From: CAYFRC01 sp050946115
GTDB taxonomy: Bacteria > Bacillota > Clostridia > Christensenellales > Aristaeellaceae
Assembly (NCBI GenBank): GCA_050946115.1
Contig: JBMNUF010000014.1
Coordinates: 1 to 50,483, forward strand
Length of the DNA stretch: 50,483 bases
Direction: 5' to 3'
Shown piece by piece: positions 40,260 through 48,029 of this stretch (positions are counted from its first letter, which is position 1; every line of letters begins with the position of its first letter). The notes below the pieces were generated by a model, which saw only the letters and a list, made by a program, of their open reading frames with translations, made no database searches and had not been told where the DNA came from. The position numbers and the translations under genes are program-made.

Positions 40260-42329
40260 TCAGAAAGTGCGTATCTTTACGGACATTCCGTCGGGGTATG
40301 AAATGTCCGGCGCCTTGCCTTCCTTCTGCCGCACGATCACCTCTCCGAACGGCGTGTGAAACGACACGACCGCCCGCTTCAACCCCATGAGCTGCGGGCG
40401 TAGGGAGATCGCCTGCATTCCGGGCGATTCGATTTTGAGGCCCGTCAGCAGCAGCGGCAGGTGATACGCCGGGGTGCCTGCCCATGCGTGCGAATAGTCG
40501 AAAGTATAGTCCTCCTGCGGCTTGATCCAGCCCTCCTGCAAGCCCTTGGAACACGCAAGGGCTATCGGAATCCAGCGGCGCAGCAGGGGCATGGCGTATT
40601 CGTCCTCGATCCCCGCTTCGATCACGCTTTCAAGGACGAAGTGCGCAAAATAGGGCTGCAGATCGGGCAGACCGTTCGTACCGTCGGCGGCAAGCGCGGC
40701 GAGATGCTTCTTATACTGCAGCGCACAGAGGCCGTACAGCGCCGCCAGCGCCTGAGGATATCGCGAATAGTGGCGCAGCGGCGGGTTCTCCGGCAGCCAC
40801 TTGTTCGGGTTCTTTTCTTTGGTCGGCAGGCCGTCTATATACATGCGCTTTTCGGCATCCCAGAAGCAGCGGTTGAACGCCTCCGGCAGCAAATCGCGCT
40901 GTATCGACCATTTTTCATACAGCGCATCGTCTTTCAGGCAGTCCTTCGCAAGGACGCAGGCATCTGACAGCGCCTTGTAATAAAATGCGTTCAAAACCGT
41001 CTGCCCGAGCGACTTGGGCGGATGGTGCATAGAATATCCCTTTGTCACGGTCCAATCCACGAACATATAATCCGGGGGATTTTCGATCACGCCGTTTTCC
41101 CCCATATACGTTTGAAAGCGCGCAAACAGCTTCATGAGCGCGCCTTTGCAGAACAGCACCGTGTCCGCATTGCCGGAAATCTCGTACAGTTTCCTCAGCA
41201 TCTGCACCCATATCAGGCTATATGTGGTGTGAAACATGCGGCCGTCGTTGACCTCCAGCCACATGGCCGTTCGGCGGACATCCAGATCGGCGAGCCGCAT
41301 ATCGCCGTTTTCAAACAGCGTCATGAGCATTTGGATATAGTAGTCCCCCGTGCAGGCGAGCATCTCCTGATGCCTCGGGCCGTCCAGGTGGATCGTCTGG
41401 CGGCATATCGAAAGCGTCCAGCGGCATACGTCCATCACGGCATGTAAGCCGCTATCGTCCGTCTCAAAAAGCCCCATCTTCCCCACCGGATACCGCACAG
41501 ATAAAAGCGCAACCTCGACGCGGGCGTCGTTTGTCGCCTGTATGCGCATGCCGCCTATACTATACATCCGCAGTGCATGCCACGTGTCCGCACCGGAAAA
41601 CTCGATGTGCTGCCTTTCGGGCTCCTGCCCCTGTACCTCAAACATCTCCACATCGACGGCGCAGGCGCGATCGGCGGTGAGCATCGGATAGGCTGCGTAG
41701 ATGCGGTCAAACAGCACGGTGTCCTGCCGTATCGACTGCGGGTGCACCTTTTGAAATTCGAGCATCGGAATGGGCGCGTCCAAAGGCTCCAACGGATACG
41801 AAACCTTTTCGGCATATTCCCATTCTCCCGAAGGCCTTGTGGCATCGTAGTTCTTCGAAGAAACATATTCGCTTTTCACTCGGCAGCGCCACGAATCGTC
41901 CGTTGCGAACGATTCCTTTGCGCCCGTGTCGAATTCGGCTTCGCCCGTCAGCGCGAACACGCCCCTGCCCTGCGTATATTCGGTCAATACGAGCGGCGTG
42001 AGGCGCACCAAGGCGCGTATGCGCAGCGTCTTCTCTTCAATTGTCAGGCTGTAATGGTTTGCGAACGCCCACGGCAGCGCGCCTTTGCACAGAAAATCGC
42101 CGCCTGCACTCACGGGGCCGCAGCCGATAAAGGCATCGTTCGCCCACAGGAAAAATGCCGCCTCCCCATATACGCGAAGGCGTACCTCCCGCGGCACCGC
42201 ATCGAATACATACTCCCGCTCAAATTCTGCGACACAGTAGCTGTGTTCCTCTCCCCCATGCCCGTATATGTTCGTAACGCATCTCTGCCGCGCAGGGTGG
42301 TTTACCTCCGAAAGCCAAATCGCATGCAT
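40260..42329 (-). CDS. Alpha-L-rhamnosidase-like enzyme, GH78
   Basis: A 689-residue (alpha/alpha)6-barrel enzyme resembling GH78 alpha-L-rhamnosidases. The N-terminal beta domains (FEREYVFDAVPREVRLRVYG, AFFLWANDAFIGCGP) are those of this family. The barrel contains LDGPRHQEMLACTGDYYIQ, matching the family's catalytic acid region (usually DxPxxxE.xxxxGD). YSLIWVQMLRKLYEISGN and EGWIKPQEDYTFDYSHAWAGTPAYHLPLLLTG follow, the latter typical of GH78. There is no signal peptide. ATG 42329 has GGAGG 7 bases upstream; earlier in-frame ATGs lack sites. Substrate could be rhamnosides from pectin or plant glycosides. Family assignment is good, activity less so. Confidence 0.8.
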   Translation of the reverse strand: MHAIWLSEVNHPARQRCVTNIYGHGGEEHSYCVAEFEREYVFDAVPREVRLRVYGEAAFFLWANDAFIGCGPVSAGGDFLCKGALPWAFANHYSLTIEEKTLRIRALVRLTPLVLTEYTQGRGVFALTGEAEFDTGAKESFATDDSWRCRVKSEYVSSKNYDATRPSGEWEYAEKVSYPLEPLDAPIPMLEFQKVHPQSIRQDTVLFDRIYAAYPMLTADRACAVDVEMFEVQGQEPERQHIEFSGADTWHALRMYSIGGMRIQATNDARVEVALLSVRYPVGKMGLFETDDSGLHAVMDVCRWTLSICRQTIHLDGPRHQEMLACTGDYYIQMLMTLFENGDMRLADLDVRRTAMWLEVNDGRMFHTTYSLIWVQMLRKLYEISGNADTVLFCKGALMKLFARFQTYMGENGVIENPPDYMFVDWTVTKGYSMHHPPKSLGQTVLNAFYYKALSDACVLAKDCLKDDALYEKWSIQRDLLPEAFNRCFWDAEKRMYIDGLPTKEKNPNKWLPENPPLRHYSRYPQALAALYGLCALQYKKHLAALAADGTNGLPDLQPYFAHFVLESVIEAGIEDEYAMPLLRRWIPIALACSKGLQEGWIKPQEDYTFDYSHAWAGTPAYHLPLLLTGLKIESPGMQAISLRPQLMGLKRAVVSFHTPFGEVIVRQKEGKAPDISYPDGMSVKIRTF

Positions 42330-42406
42330 CGTCATCCCTCCATGTATGTAGTATAACACATATATCGAGAAAAGATAATAAATTTCCACAAAATTCATAG
42401 ATCGGC

Positions 42407-42448
42407 TTGAAGTTTGCATTTGGGTATGGTATACTGATATTAACATCA
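42407..42448 (+). promoter_or_regulatory. Promoter with possible operator, third importer operon
   Basis: TTGAAG (42407-42412) and TATACT (42430-42435) are 17 bp apart. A near-palindrome TGATATTAACATCA at 42435-42448 covers the expected start of transcription and may bind a repressor. A leader of roughly 150 bases then precedes the VOC gene and shows no recognised riboswitch. Confidence 0.6.
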
Positions 42449-42595
42449 ATTCAATCGAACGATAGATTTACCGAACCTGTCTAAGCGGCAAGACTTCTTT
42501 ACAATAGGGTTTGATAGTAGAGTACATCCACCTTCTGCTTTGCCCCTGCTCTCGGATTTGCGATGATACATCATGGTGACTCTGGTTTTAACGGA

Positions 42596-42979
42596 ATGTA
42601 CGAAAAAGCGGAAATAAAGGAGCGAAAACAAATTGCCCTGAAATTCCATTGCGTAAACATTTCATCGAAAGGTCCGAAGGCGCTCGCCGTTTTCTACCGC
42701 GCGATCGGCGCGCCCGTGTTTGTCGAAAACGACCGCTATGACGATTGGAAAATCGGCGACCCGAAAAAGGGCGGCAGCGTGTGCATTTGGGACGAAAACA
42801 GATGGGGAAAATCCACAGCCGGGCATATTACCATCGTCCTAAACGCGGACGATGTGCAGTCGACATACGAGGAAATTAAAAGCCGCGGAATCGAAACAGA
42901 CCCGCCCAAAACCGCCGATTGGGGTGGCAAGGAACTCGTTCTCCGCGACCCCGACGGAAATATCGTAATGATACTGTAA
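42596..42979 (+). CDS. Glyoxalase/VOC-family protein
   Basis: A small single-domain VOC protein. Recognisable parts are FHCVNISSKGPKALAVFY near the start, SVCIWDENRWGKSTAGHITIVL, and the closing WGGKELVLRDPDGNIVMIL. The end motif carries the E.......DPDGN pattern that binds metal in many VOC enzymes. The role is unknown; it may act on a sugar derivative or a reactive aldehyde. The listed start is the nearest ATG, but it has no ribosome site. An excellent AAAGGAG at 42616-42622 points to initiation at an ATT codon at 42632, giving 115 residues that fit the family. It opens the third importer operon, 27 bases before the permease. Confidence 0.75.
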   Translation: MYEKAEIKERKQIALKFHCVNISSKGPKALAVFYRAIGAPVFVENDRYDDWKIGDPKKGGSVCIWDENRWGKSTAGHITIVLNADDVQSTYEEIKSRGIETDPPKTADWGGKELVLRDPDGNIVMIL

Positions 42980-43006
42980 GGGGAAACGGTAAAGGAGCGA
43001 CAATCC

Positions 43007-43951
43007 ATGAAAACAGACGCGCCGGCTCTCCATAAGCGACAAGGCTTTTTCTATAGAACATTTGTAAAGCGCTCGATATGGCAGCTATATCTTCTTGCGC
43101 TTTTACCGATGGCTTGCGTGGTGATTTTTAACTACATCCCCATGGGCGGCATTGTGTTGGCGTTCAAAAAATTCTCAGCGAGAAAGGGCATATGGGGCAG
43201 CCCGTGGGCGGGAACGAGATACTTCGATCAGCTTTTCAACTCCCCCACCTTTACCATGATATTGACAAACACGCTGATACTGAGCGCCATGAGCCTCTTA
43301 ATCGGTTTCCCTTTCCCGATACTTTTGGCGCTAGCATTCAACGAAATCCACAATGCGCGCGTGAAAAAGACGTTGCAGACGATTACCTTTGCGCCATATT
43401 TCATATCCACGGTCGTCATGGTCAGCATCATCTTTCAGGTTTTCTCGTACCACTACGGGCTTGTAAATGCCGCGATCAAGGCGTTTGGCGGTACCGCGAT
43501 CAACTGGTTCGCGCTGCCCAATTTCTTCCGCCCGGTGTACGTGTTCTCGGGCATATGGCAGGGCGCAGGCTATAGCAGCATAATCTACATGGCGGCACTT
43601 GCGGGCGTCGACCCCACGCTGTACGAGGCTGCGGATATAGACGGCGCATCGCGTTTCCAGCGCATGATGCATATCGACCTGCCATCCATTTCCTCGGTCG
43701 TCGTGATTACCCTGATCATGAATACCGGTTCTCTGCTCTCTGTCGGCTTTGAAAAAGCGTTCCTCTTGCAGAACGATTTGAACTACCGCGTTTCAGAAAT
43801 TATATCCACATATGTCTACAAGGTGGGTATCGAACAATCGCAGTATTCGTTCTCAACGGCCGTCAACCTGTTCAACAGCGTTGTAAATTGCTTCATGCTC
43901 CTGATTGTAAACTACATCGCCGGGCGCATCGGCGGCGAGAGCATGTTCTGA
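43007..43951 (+). CDS. LplB-type sugar ABC permease
   Basis: First permease of the third CUT1 importer, 314 residues, closely similar in plan to the protein at 256-1230. It has YLLALLPMACVVIFNYIPMGGIVLAF at the start, six membrane segments and the EAA loop YEAADIDGASRFQRMMHIDLP. The C-terminal NDLNYRVSEIISTYVYKVG segment is typical of the subfamily. AAAGGAG precedes the ATG. The partner permease follows after 17 bases. No ATPase gene accompanies it. Confidence 0.93.
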   Translation: MKTDAPALHKRQGFFYRTFVKRSIWQLYLLALLPMACVVIFNYIPMGGIVLAFKKFSARKGIWGSPWAGTRYFDQLFNSPTFTMILTNTLILSAMSLLIGFPFPILLALAFNEIHNARVKKTLQTITFAPYFISTVVMVSIIFQVFSYHYGLVNAAIKAFGGTAINWFALPNFFRPVYVFSGIWQGAGYSSIIYMAALAGVDPTLYEAADIDGASRFQRMMHIDLPSISSVVVITLIMNTGSLLSVGFEKAFLLQNDLNYRVSEIISTYVYKVGIEQSQYSFSTAVNLFNSVVNCFMLLIVNYIAGRIGGESMF

Positions 43952-43968
43952 TAGGGAGGGCAGACTGT

Positions 43969-44874
43969 ATGCACAGGAATATGAATCGAATTCGCCATTC
44001 AAAATCGGATGTTACATATCTGACCATAGTATATACGCTGCTGGGGCTTTTCGTCGCTATCGTGCTGTATCCGATCATCTACGTCGTCAGCAGCTCTTTT
44101 TCGAGCGCTTCGGCCATCATCCAGGGAAAGGTATTCCTTTGGCCGGTAGATCCCGGCCTCGAAGGGTACCGCGTCGTGCTGCAGGAGGCGCGCGTGTGGA
44201 CGGGCTTCAAAAACAGTGTTCTGTATACGGTTGTATACACGCTGTTATCCACCGCCATCACGTTTTTGGGCGCGTATGTCTTGTCGCGCAAGGAGTTCCC
44301 CGCGAACAAATTCGTCACGGTGCTGTTTATGATAACGATGTTCTTCGGCGGCGGCACGATTCCCTCATACCTTTTGGTGTCCAATTTGGGTCTATTGAAC
44401 ACCATGTGGGCGCTGATATTGCCGGGCATGTTCAGCGTGTGGTACGCCATCGTCGGACGAACGTTCATAAAAAGCACGATCCCGGAGGAAATGTACGAAT
44501 CCATGTGCATCGACGGCGGCAACTACTTCTGCCATTTGGTCAGGTTTGTACTGCCTTTAAGCGCGCCAATACTTGCCGTTATCGCGTTGAACTTCGCGCT
44601 GGGCATGTGGAACTCGTACTACAGCGCCATGCTGTATCTGCAGGAGGCGTCGAAATACCCGTTGCAACTGGTGCTTCGCTCGATACTGATCTCAAGCCGC
44701 CTCGATATCAGCGATTTTGCAACCGACGCCGTGGACGCTATGGAGAGGATGTACCTGGGCGAGCTCATGAAATACTCGCTGATCGTCATCGCGTCCGTAC
44801 CGCTTTTGATCGTATACCCGTTCATTCAGAAGTATTTTGTGAAGGGTATGCTGATCGGTTCGCTGAAGGGATAA
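43969..44874 (+). CDS. LplC/YtcP-type sugar ABC permease
   Basis: Second permease of the third importer, 301 residues. It shows the family's IYVVSSSFSSASAIIQGKV early segment, MITMFFGGGTIPSYLLVSNLG, the cytoplasmic loop YESMCIDGGNYFCHLVRFVLP (EAA motif with ES in place of EA) and the tail IQKYFVKGMLIGSLKG. GGGAGGG lies ahead of ATG 43969; the reading from 43888 overlaps the previous gene and lacks a site. It is followed by the binding protein after 47 bases. Confidence 0.93.
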   Translation: MHRNMNRIRHSKSDVTYLTIVYTLLGLFVAIVLYPIIYVVSSSFSSASAIIQGKVFLWPVDPGLEGYRVVLQEARVWTGFKNSVLYTVVYTLLSTAITFLGAYVLSRKEFPANKFVTVLFMITMFFGGGTIPSYLLVSNLGLLNTMWALILPGMFSVWYAIVGRTFIKSTIPEEMYESMCIDGGNYFCHLVRFVLPLSAPILAVIALNFALGMWNSYYSAMLYLQEASKYPLQLVLRSILISSRLDISDFATDAVDAMERMYLGELMKYSLIVIASVPLLIVYPFIQKYFVKGMLIGSLKG

Positions 44875-44921
44875 TCGGCATTGCGCCGTTTATTCATACT
44901 ACATCATAAGGAGGTCATCCC

Positions 44922-46523
44922 ATGAAGAAGACTTTGGTATTCTTTCTTGTTCTGGCGCTCATGCTGACGGGCATATGCGCCATTCCCACCGTGTCCGCGG
45001 AAGAGGACATTACGCTCAGCATCAGCGTGACGTGGAACAACGAAAACGCCTTTAGCAGCGCCATCTTTGACGAGATGGCGGAGGCGCTCGGCATCACGTT
45101 CGACATTCGCCTCATCGAGGGCGATGTCAAGGCGGAGAAGTATGCCACCATGTTCCTCAGCAACGACTATCCCGAAGTGCTGACGAATCCCTCCTTCTCC
45201 AATGCCGATCTGATCAACTACGGCTCCGAAGAAGGTTACCTAATCCCCCTGAACGATTACATCAGAGACGACCTGACGCCCAACATCTGCGCGCTGCTTG
45301 CGGAGCATGACGGCTGGCAGGCCATGATGACAATGCCGGACGGCAATATTTACGGCATACCCGCCACGGATTCGGGCGGAGGCGGGCACGGAGACGTCAG
45401 CTATAAGATGTGGATCAATACCGCGTGGCTGGATGCGGTCGACAAGGAAATGCCCACCACCATCGACGAACTGTGCGACGTCATCCGCGCCTTCAAGACC
45501 GACGACCCCAACGGCAACGGGCAGGCGGACGAGATCGGTCTCACCGGCGCCACGGGCACGTGGGCGGCCGATACATGGCTCAACCTGCTCAACGCGTTCG
45601 GCTATTTCCATGAGTACTACTACTACGTCAAGGACGGCACCGTATATCCGATCCTGAATCAGGACTATCTGCGCGAGGGCTTGTCCTATATGGCCGCCAT
45701 GTACGACGAGGGTCTCATCGACCCCGGCTCCTTTACACAGGATCTGGATTCTCTGGGCACCATCGGCAACGCGGAGACGTTGATCTCCGGCTTGGTGACC
45801 TGCGGCCACATCGGCATGTATCTGGACGTCAACAACTACGACAACTTCAAAAACTGGATCAACATTCTGCCCCTGGAAGGCCCGAACGGCTATAAGGCGA
45901 TTCCCTATCAGACTTCTTCTACCGTAAGCGGCGGCAACTTCTGCGTGACGGATGTCTGCGCACATCCCGAAGTCGCCATGCAATTCGCGGACATGGTTTG
46001 CGACGAAGCATGGAACGTGCGCCATCAGGTCGGCATCAAGGGTGTCGACTGGGATGTCGCCGATGAAGGCACCTTCGGCATGGACGGCGTGTCGCCCGCG
46101 AAGTACAAATACCTCACCTACACCGTTTCCGCATCCAACGCAGAGAACAACAAGTGGGGCCACACCCTCAGGCTGCTGGAATACAACTGGAAGAACATGT
46201 TCCAGGTCGTCGGCGATATGTACGATTCTGCGAACTACGAGGCGTTCCTGTATCAGAACACTGTGAAGCTGCGCCCCTATGCCGCCGATGTCGACATGAT
46301 CGCGCCGCTGATGTTTGAGAACGTCGATGATGCAACCGATTTTGCGACCATTTCCGCCAACGTCGGCTCCTACGCGAAAAATTCCATCGTCGAGTTCATC
46401 ACCGGCGTCCGCGATATAGATGACGACGGAGCCTGGGATGCCTACCTGAAGGATTTGGAAGGCTATCAGTATAACGAAATGCTGGAGCTCATCCAGAAGA
46501 CCATCGAGTACATGGGCTACTGA
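44922..46523 (+). CDS. Extracellular sugar-binding protein (LplA/YtcQ type)
   Basis: Binding protein of the third importer, 533 residues. The signal peptide ends TVSA|EED. The only nearby cysteine (LTGICAI) does not sit in a lipobox, so this is again not an obvious lipoprotein. The mature part has the same calcium-loop-like DDPNGNGQADEIGLTG segment as the protein at 2190, and the usual GHIGMYLDVNNYDN region. AAGGAGG lies ahead of the ATG. It is the last gene of the operon, followed by a strong hairpin. The convergent GH31 and GH29-like genes suggest an alpha-xylosidic or fucosylated oligosaccharide as ligand; this is inference. Confidence 0.92.
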   Translation: MKKTLVFFLVLALMLTGICAIPTVSAEEDITLSISVTWNNENAFSSAIFDEMAEALGITFDIRLIEGDVKAEKYATMFLSNDYPEVLTNPSFSNADLINYGSEEGYLIPLNDYIRDDLTPNICALLAEHDGWQAMMTMPDGNIYGIPATDSGGGGHGDVSYKMWINTAWLDAVDKEMPTTIDELCDVIRAFKTDDPNGNGQADEIGLTGATGTWAADTWLNLLNAFGYFHEYYYYVKDGTVYPILNQDYLREGLSYMAAMYDEGLIDPGSFTQDLDSLGTIGNAETLISGLVTCGHIGMYLDVNNYDNFKNWINILPLEGPNGYKAIPYQTSSTVSGGNFCVTDVCAHPEVAMQFADMVCDEAWNVRHQVGIKGVDWDVADEGTFGMDGVSPAKYKYLTYTVSASNAENNKWGHTLRLLEYNWKNMFQVVGDMYDSANYEAFLYQNTVKLRPYAADVDMIAPLMFENVDDATDFATISANVGSYAKNSIVEFITGVRDIDDDGAWDAYLKDLEGYQYNEMLELIQKTIEYMGY

Positions 46524-46534
46524 TTCATCCACCG

Positions 46535-46570
46535 ACGAATCCGCCGCCTGTTCGGGCGGCGGATTCGTCA
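46535..46570. other. 15-bp hairpin between convergent genes
   Basis: GACGAATCCGCCGCC (46535-46549) is fully complementary to 46556-46570, with a 6-base loop. Neither side has a T run, so it may protect 3' ends or end transcription weakly for both convergent transcripts. Confidence 0.65.
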
Positions 46571-46572
46571 TG

Positions 46573-47508
46573 TCATATAGTCTTCGGTATCGATGCGAAC
46601 TGCGCAAGCGATTTGGGGTTTATCTCTCCAAATCGGTCTATTTCCATATTGAATGTCGTCATGCGGCCGTTTAGCAGGTTTTTGCGCACAAACGCGGTTA
46701 CTTCTTCCACGCCGAAGCGCGGGTCGGCGAACGGCGCGCCGGGTTTGCAGTACGCCCAGGCAGGATTGTCCATGCAGATCCAGCGGTGATCCACGATTCC
46801 AGGCAGCGCCTCCGGCGAAAACGGCTCATCGATCCTTACACTCTCCCCCGCATAATAGTCCTGATTCGGCGCGTACAGGAAGCGCGAGCCGATACCCGGA
46901 TTGATGGCCACCGCCGTGCCCGCGTTTCCGCTCTTTGCTGCCGCGATCAGGTCCTGCCACGGAAAATTCCAGTCGCCCATATCGCACGATATGGTGTTGT
47001 GCGGGCCGCGCGAGTCCACCGAATACGCGGAATCGAACCACCAGCCGTCCAATTTCTCGCCATACCTTTTCGCTATGCACTCCACTATGCAGCAGATGTT
47101 CCGAGCGAAAGCATCCAAGTCGCCGTCTTTGCCCGCAGCGTAGCCACAGGCTCGCTTCCATGTGGGATCGTCATCGCCGTTGCACGAATGGTTGTAGTAG
47201 GCGATAAATCTGATATCCCGCTCGGACAGCGCCTGCGCGATTTCGCCTATCAGGTCGCGTTTACAGGTTCTGCCGGGCAGCAATTTCTCCAATATTTCGC
47301 AGGGAAACGCCAGATACTGTTCCGCGTGCGTCAGCGTCAGGATACAGTGCCTTGCACCGCACTCCCGCAGCCTGTCCGCAAAGCCCTCGGCAGCAAATGC
47401 GTTCACTGCGTCCTGATACGATGCATCCCTGCCGTCCCGGGCGGCGACTGCGCTCGTCCAGTGAAAGCTGACGCCCACGCTGGCGCCCATCCATTCACTC
47501 GCCTTCAT
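46573..47508 (-). CDS. GH29-like (alpha-fucosidase-fold) glycosidase, barrel only
   Basis: A 311-residue protein whose barrel resembles GH29 enzymes. Key parts are GASVGVSFHWTSA near the start, CGARHCILTLTHAEQYLAFP, and IRFIAYYNHSCNGDD. GEKLDGWWFDSAYSVDS places an Asp (WFD) where GH29 keeps its nucleophile. It lacks the C-terminal beta domain and is about 150 residues shorter than the GH29 enzyme at 32724. No signal peptide. GAGGAGG precedes the ATG. It is downstream of the GH31 gene and the small membrane protein on the minus strand. Activity on fucose is uncertain; related inverting or unclassified barrels are possible. Confidence 0.65.
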   Translation of the reverse strand: MKASEWMGASVGVSFHWTSAVAARDGRDASYQDAVNAFAAEGFADRLRECGARHCILTLTHAEQYLAFPCEILEKLLPGRTCKRDLIGEIAQALSERDIRFIAYYNHSCNGDDDPTWKRACGYAAGKDGDLDAFARNICCIVECIAKRYGEKLDGWWFDSAYSVDSRGPHNTISCDMGDWNFPWQDLIAAAKSGNAGTAVAINPGIGSRFLYAPNQDYYAGESVRIDEPFSPEALPGIVDHRWICMDNPAWAYCKPGAPFADPRFGVEEVTAFVRKNLLNGRMTTFNMEIDRFGEINPKSLAQFASIPKTI

Positions 47509-47754
47509 TTTGGCCTCCTCATATAGTGGTTCTTCCGGGCATCAGCCCAAAGAACGCGGCATCGTGCGATAATGCGTCCGTTCCGCCTGTCCGTACATGC
47601 CGCCGGACACCTCTCCGGAAAAACACCGACTGTTGAGCGTTTCGGGGCAGCGCGCCTTATCAGAGACCCTGTAAAGCTCTCCGCCTCCATTCACCTGCGC
47701 AACCCGCAACAGGTTTCTCAAAAGCTCCCGGCTTTTCTTTCCGTCACCGTCCCC
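47509..47754 (-). other. Spacer with an open frame but no supported start
   Basis: On the minus strand the frame of the small membrane protein stays open for about 72 codons after its stop (GELYRVSDKARCPETLNS...) and ends just before the ribosome site of the GH29-like gene. No start codon with a ribosome site is visible, so no gene is called. Confidence 0.3.
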
Positions 47755-47931
47755 TTACTTTCTTCCGCCCCGCAATAGCGAAATGATAAACGGGGTAATG
47801 ATAATGAGAAGGGCGACTATGCACAGCATATATCCGATCCCGTCGGTAAACTGAACGCCCAAATTCGCGAGCGGTATCCATAAGAACAGCATTAGGATGA
47901 CCACTGCGAAAAACAGAAACAGCGTAATCAT
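47755..47931 (-). CDS. 58-residue two-helix membrane protein of unknown function
   Basis: A short gene with a convincing start: GGAGGG lies 6 bases before the ATG at 47931. The product is two hydrophobic helices, ITLFLFFAVVILMLFLW and YMLCIVALLIIITPFIISLL, joined by a short polar turn (LGVQFTDGIG), and it ends in a basic tail RGGRK. This is the shape of small membrane regulators or transporter-associated peptides; I do not recognise a family. It lies between the GH31 gene (98 bases upstream) and the GH29-like gene, all on the minus strand, so co-expression with glycosidases is likely. Confidence 0.65.
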   Translation of the reverse strand: MITLFLFFAVVILMLFLWIPLANLGVQFTDGIGYMLCIVALLIIITPFIISLLRGGRK

Positions 47932-48029
47932 AAGAAACCCTCCGTTTCCGAATGCGGATGCAATCCCATTCGTGCAGTATCCCGAAGCCCTTCCATACGA
48001 TTCCGAATCAAAGAAGGATCGACGCTTTT

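Noticed and set aside
42436..42595. Riboswitch or T-box in the leader of the third importer operon
   Set aside because: I looked for known conserved cores and terminator/antiterminator pairs and saw none.
47505..47690. 61-codon minus-strand frame before the GH29-like gene
   Set aside because: The product is Arg-rich with no motif, the start has no good ribosome site, and the frame overlaps the ribosome site and start of the real gene.
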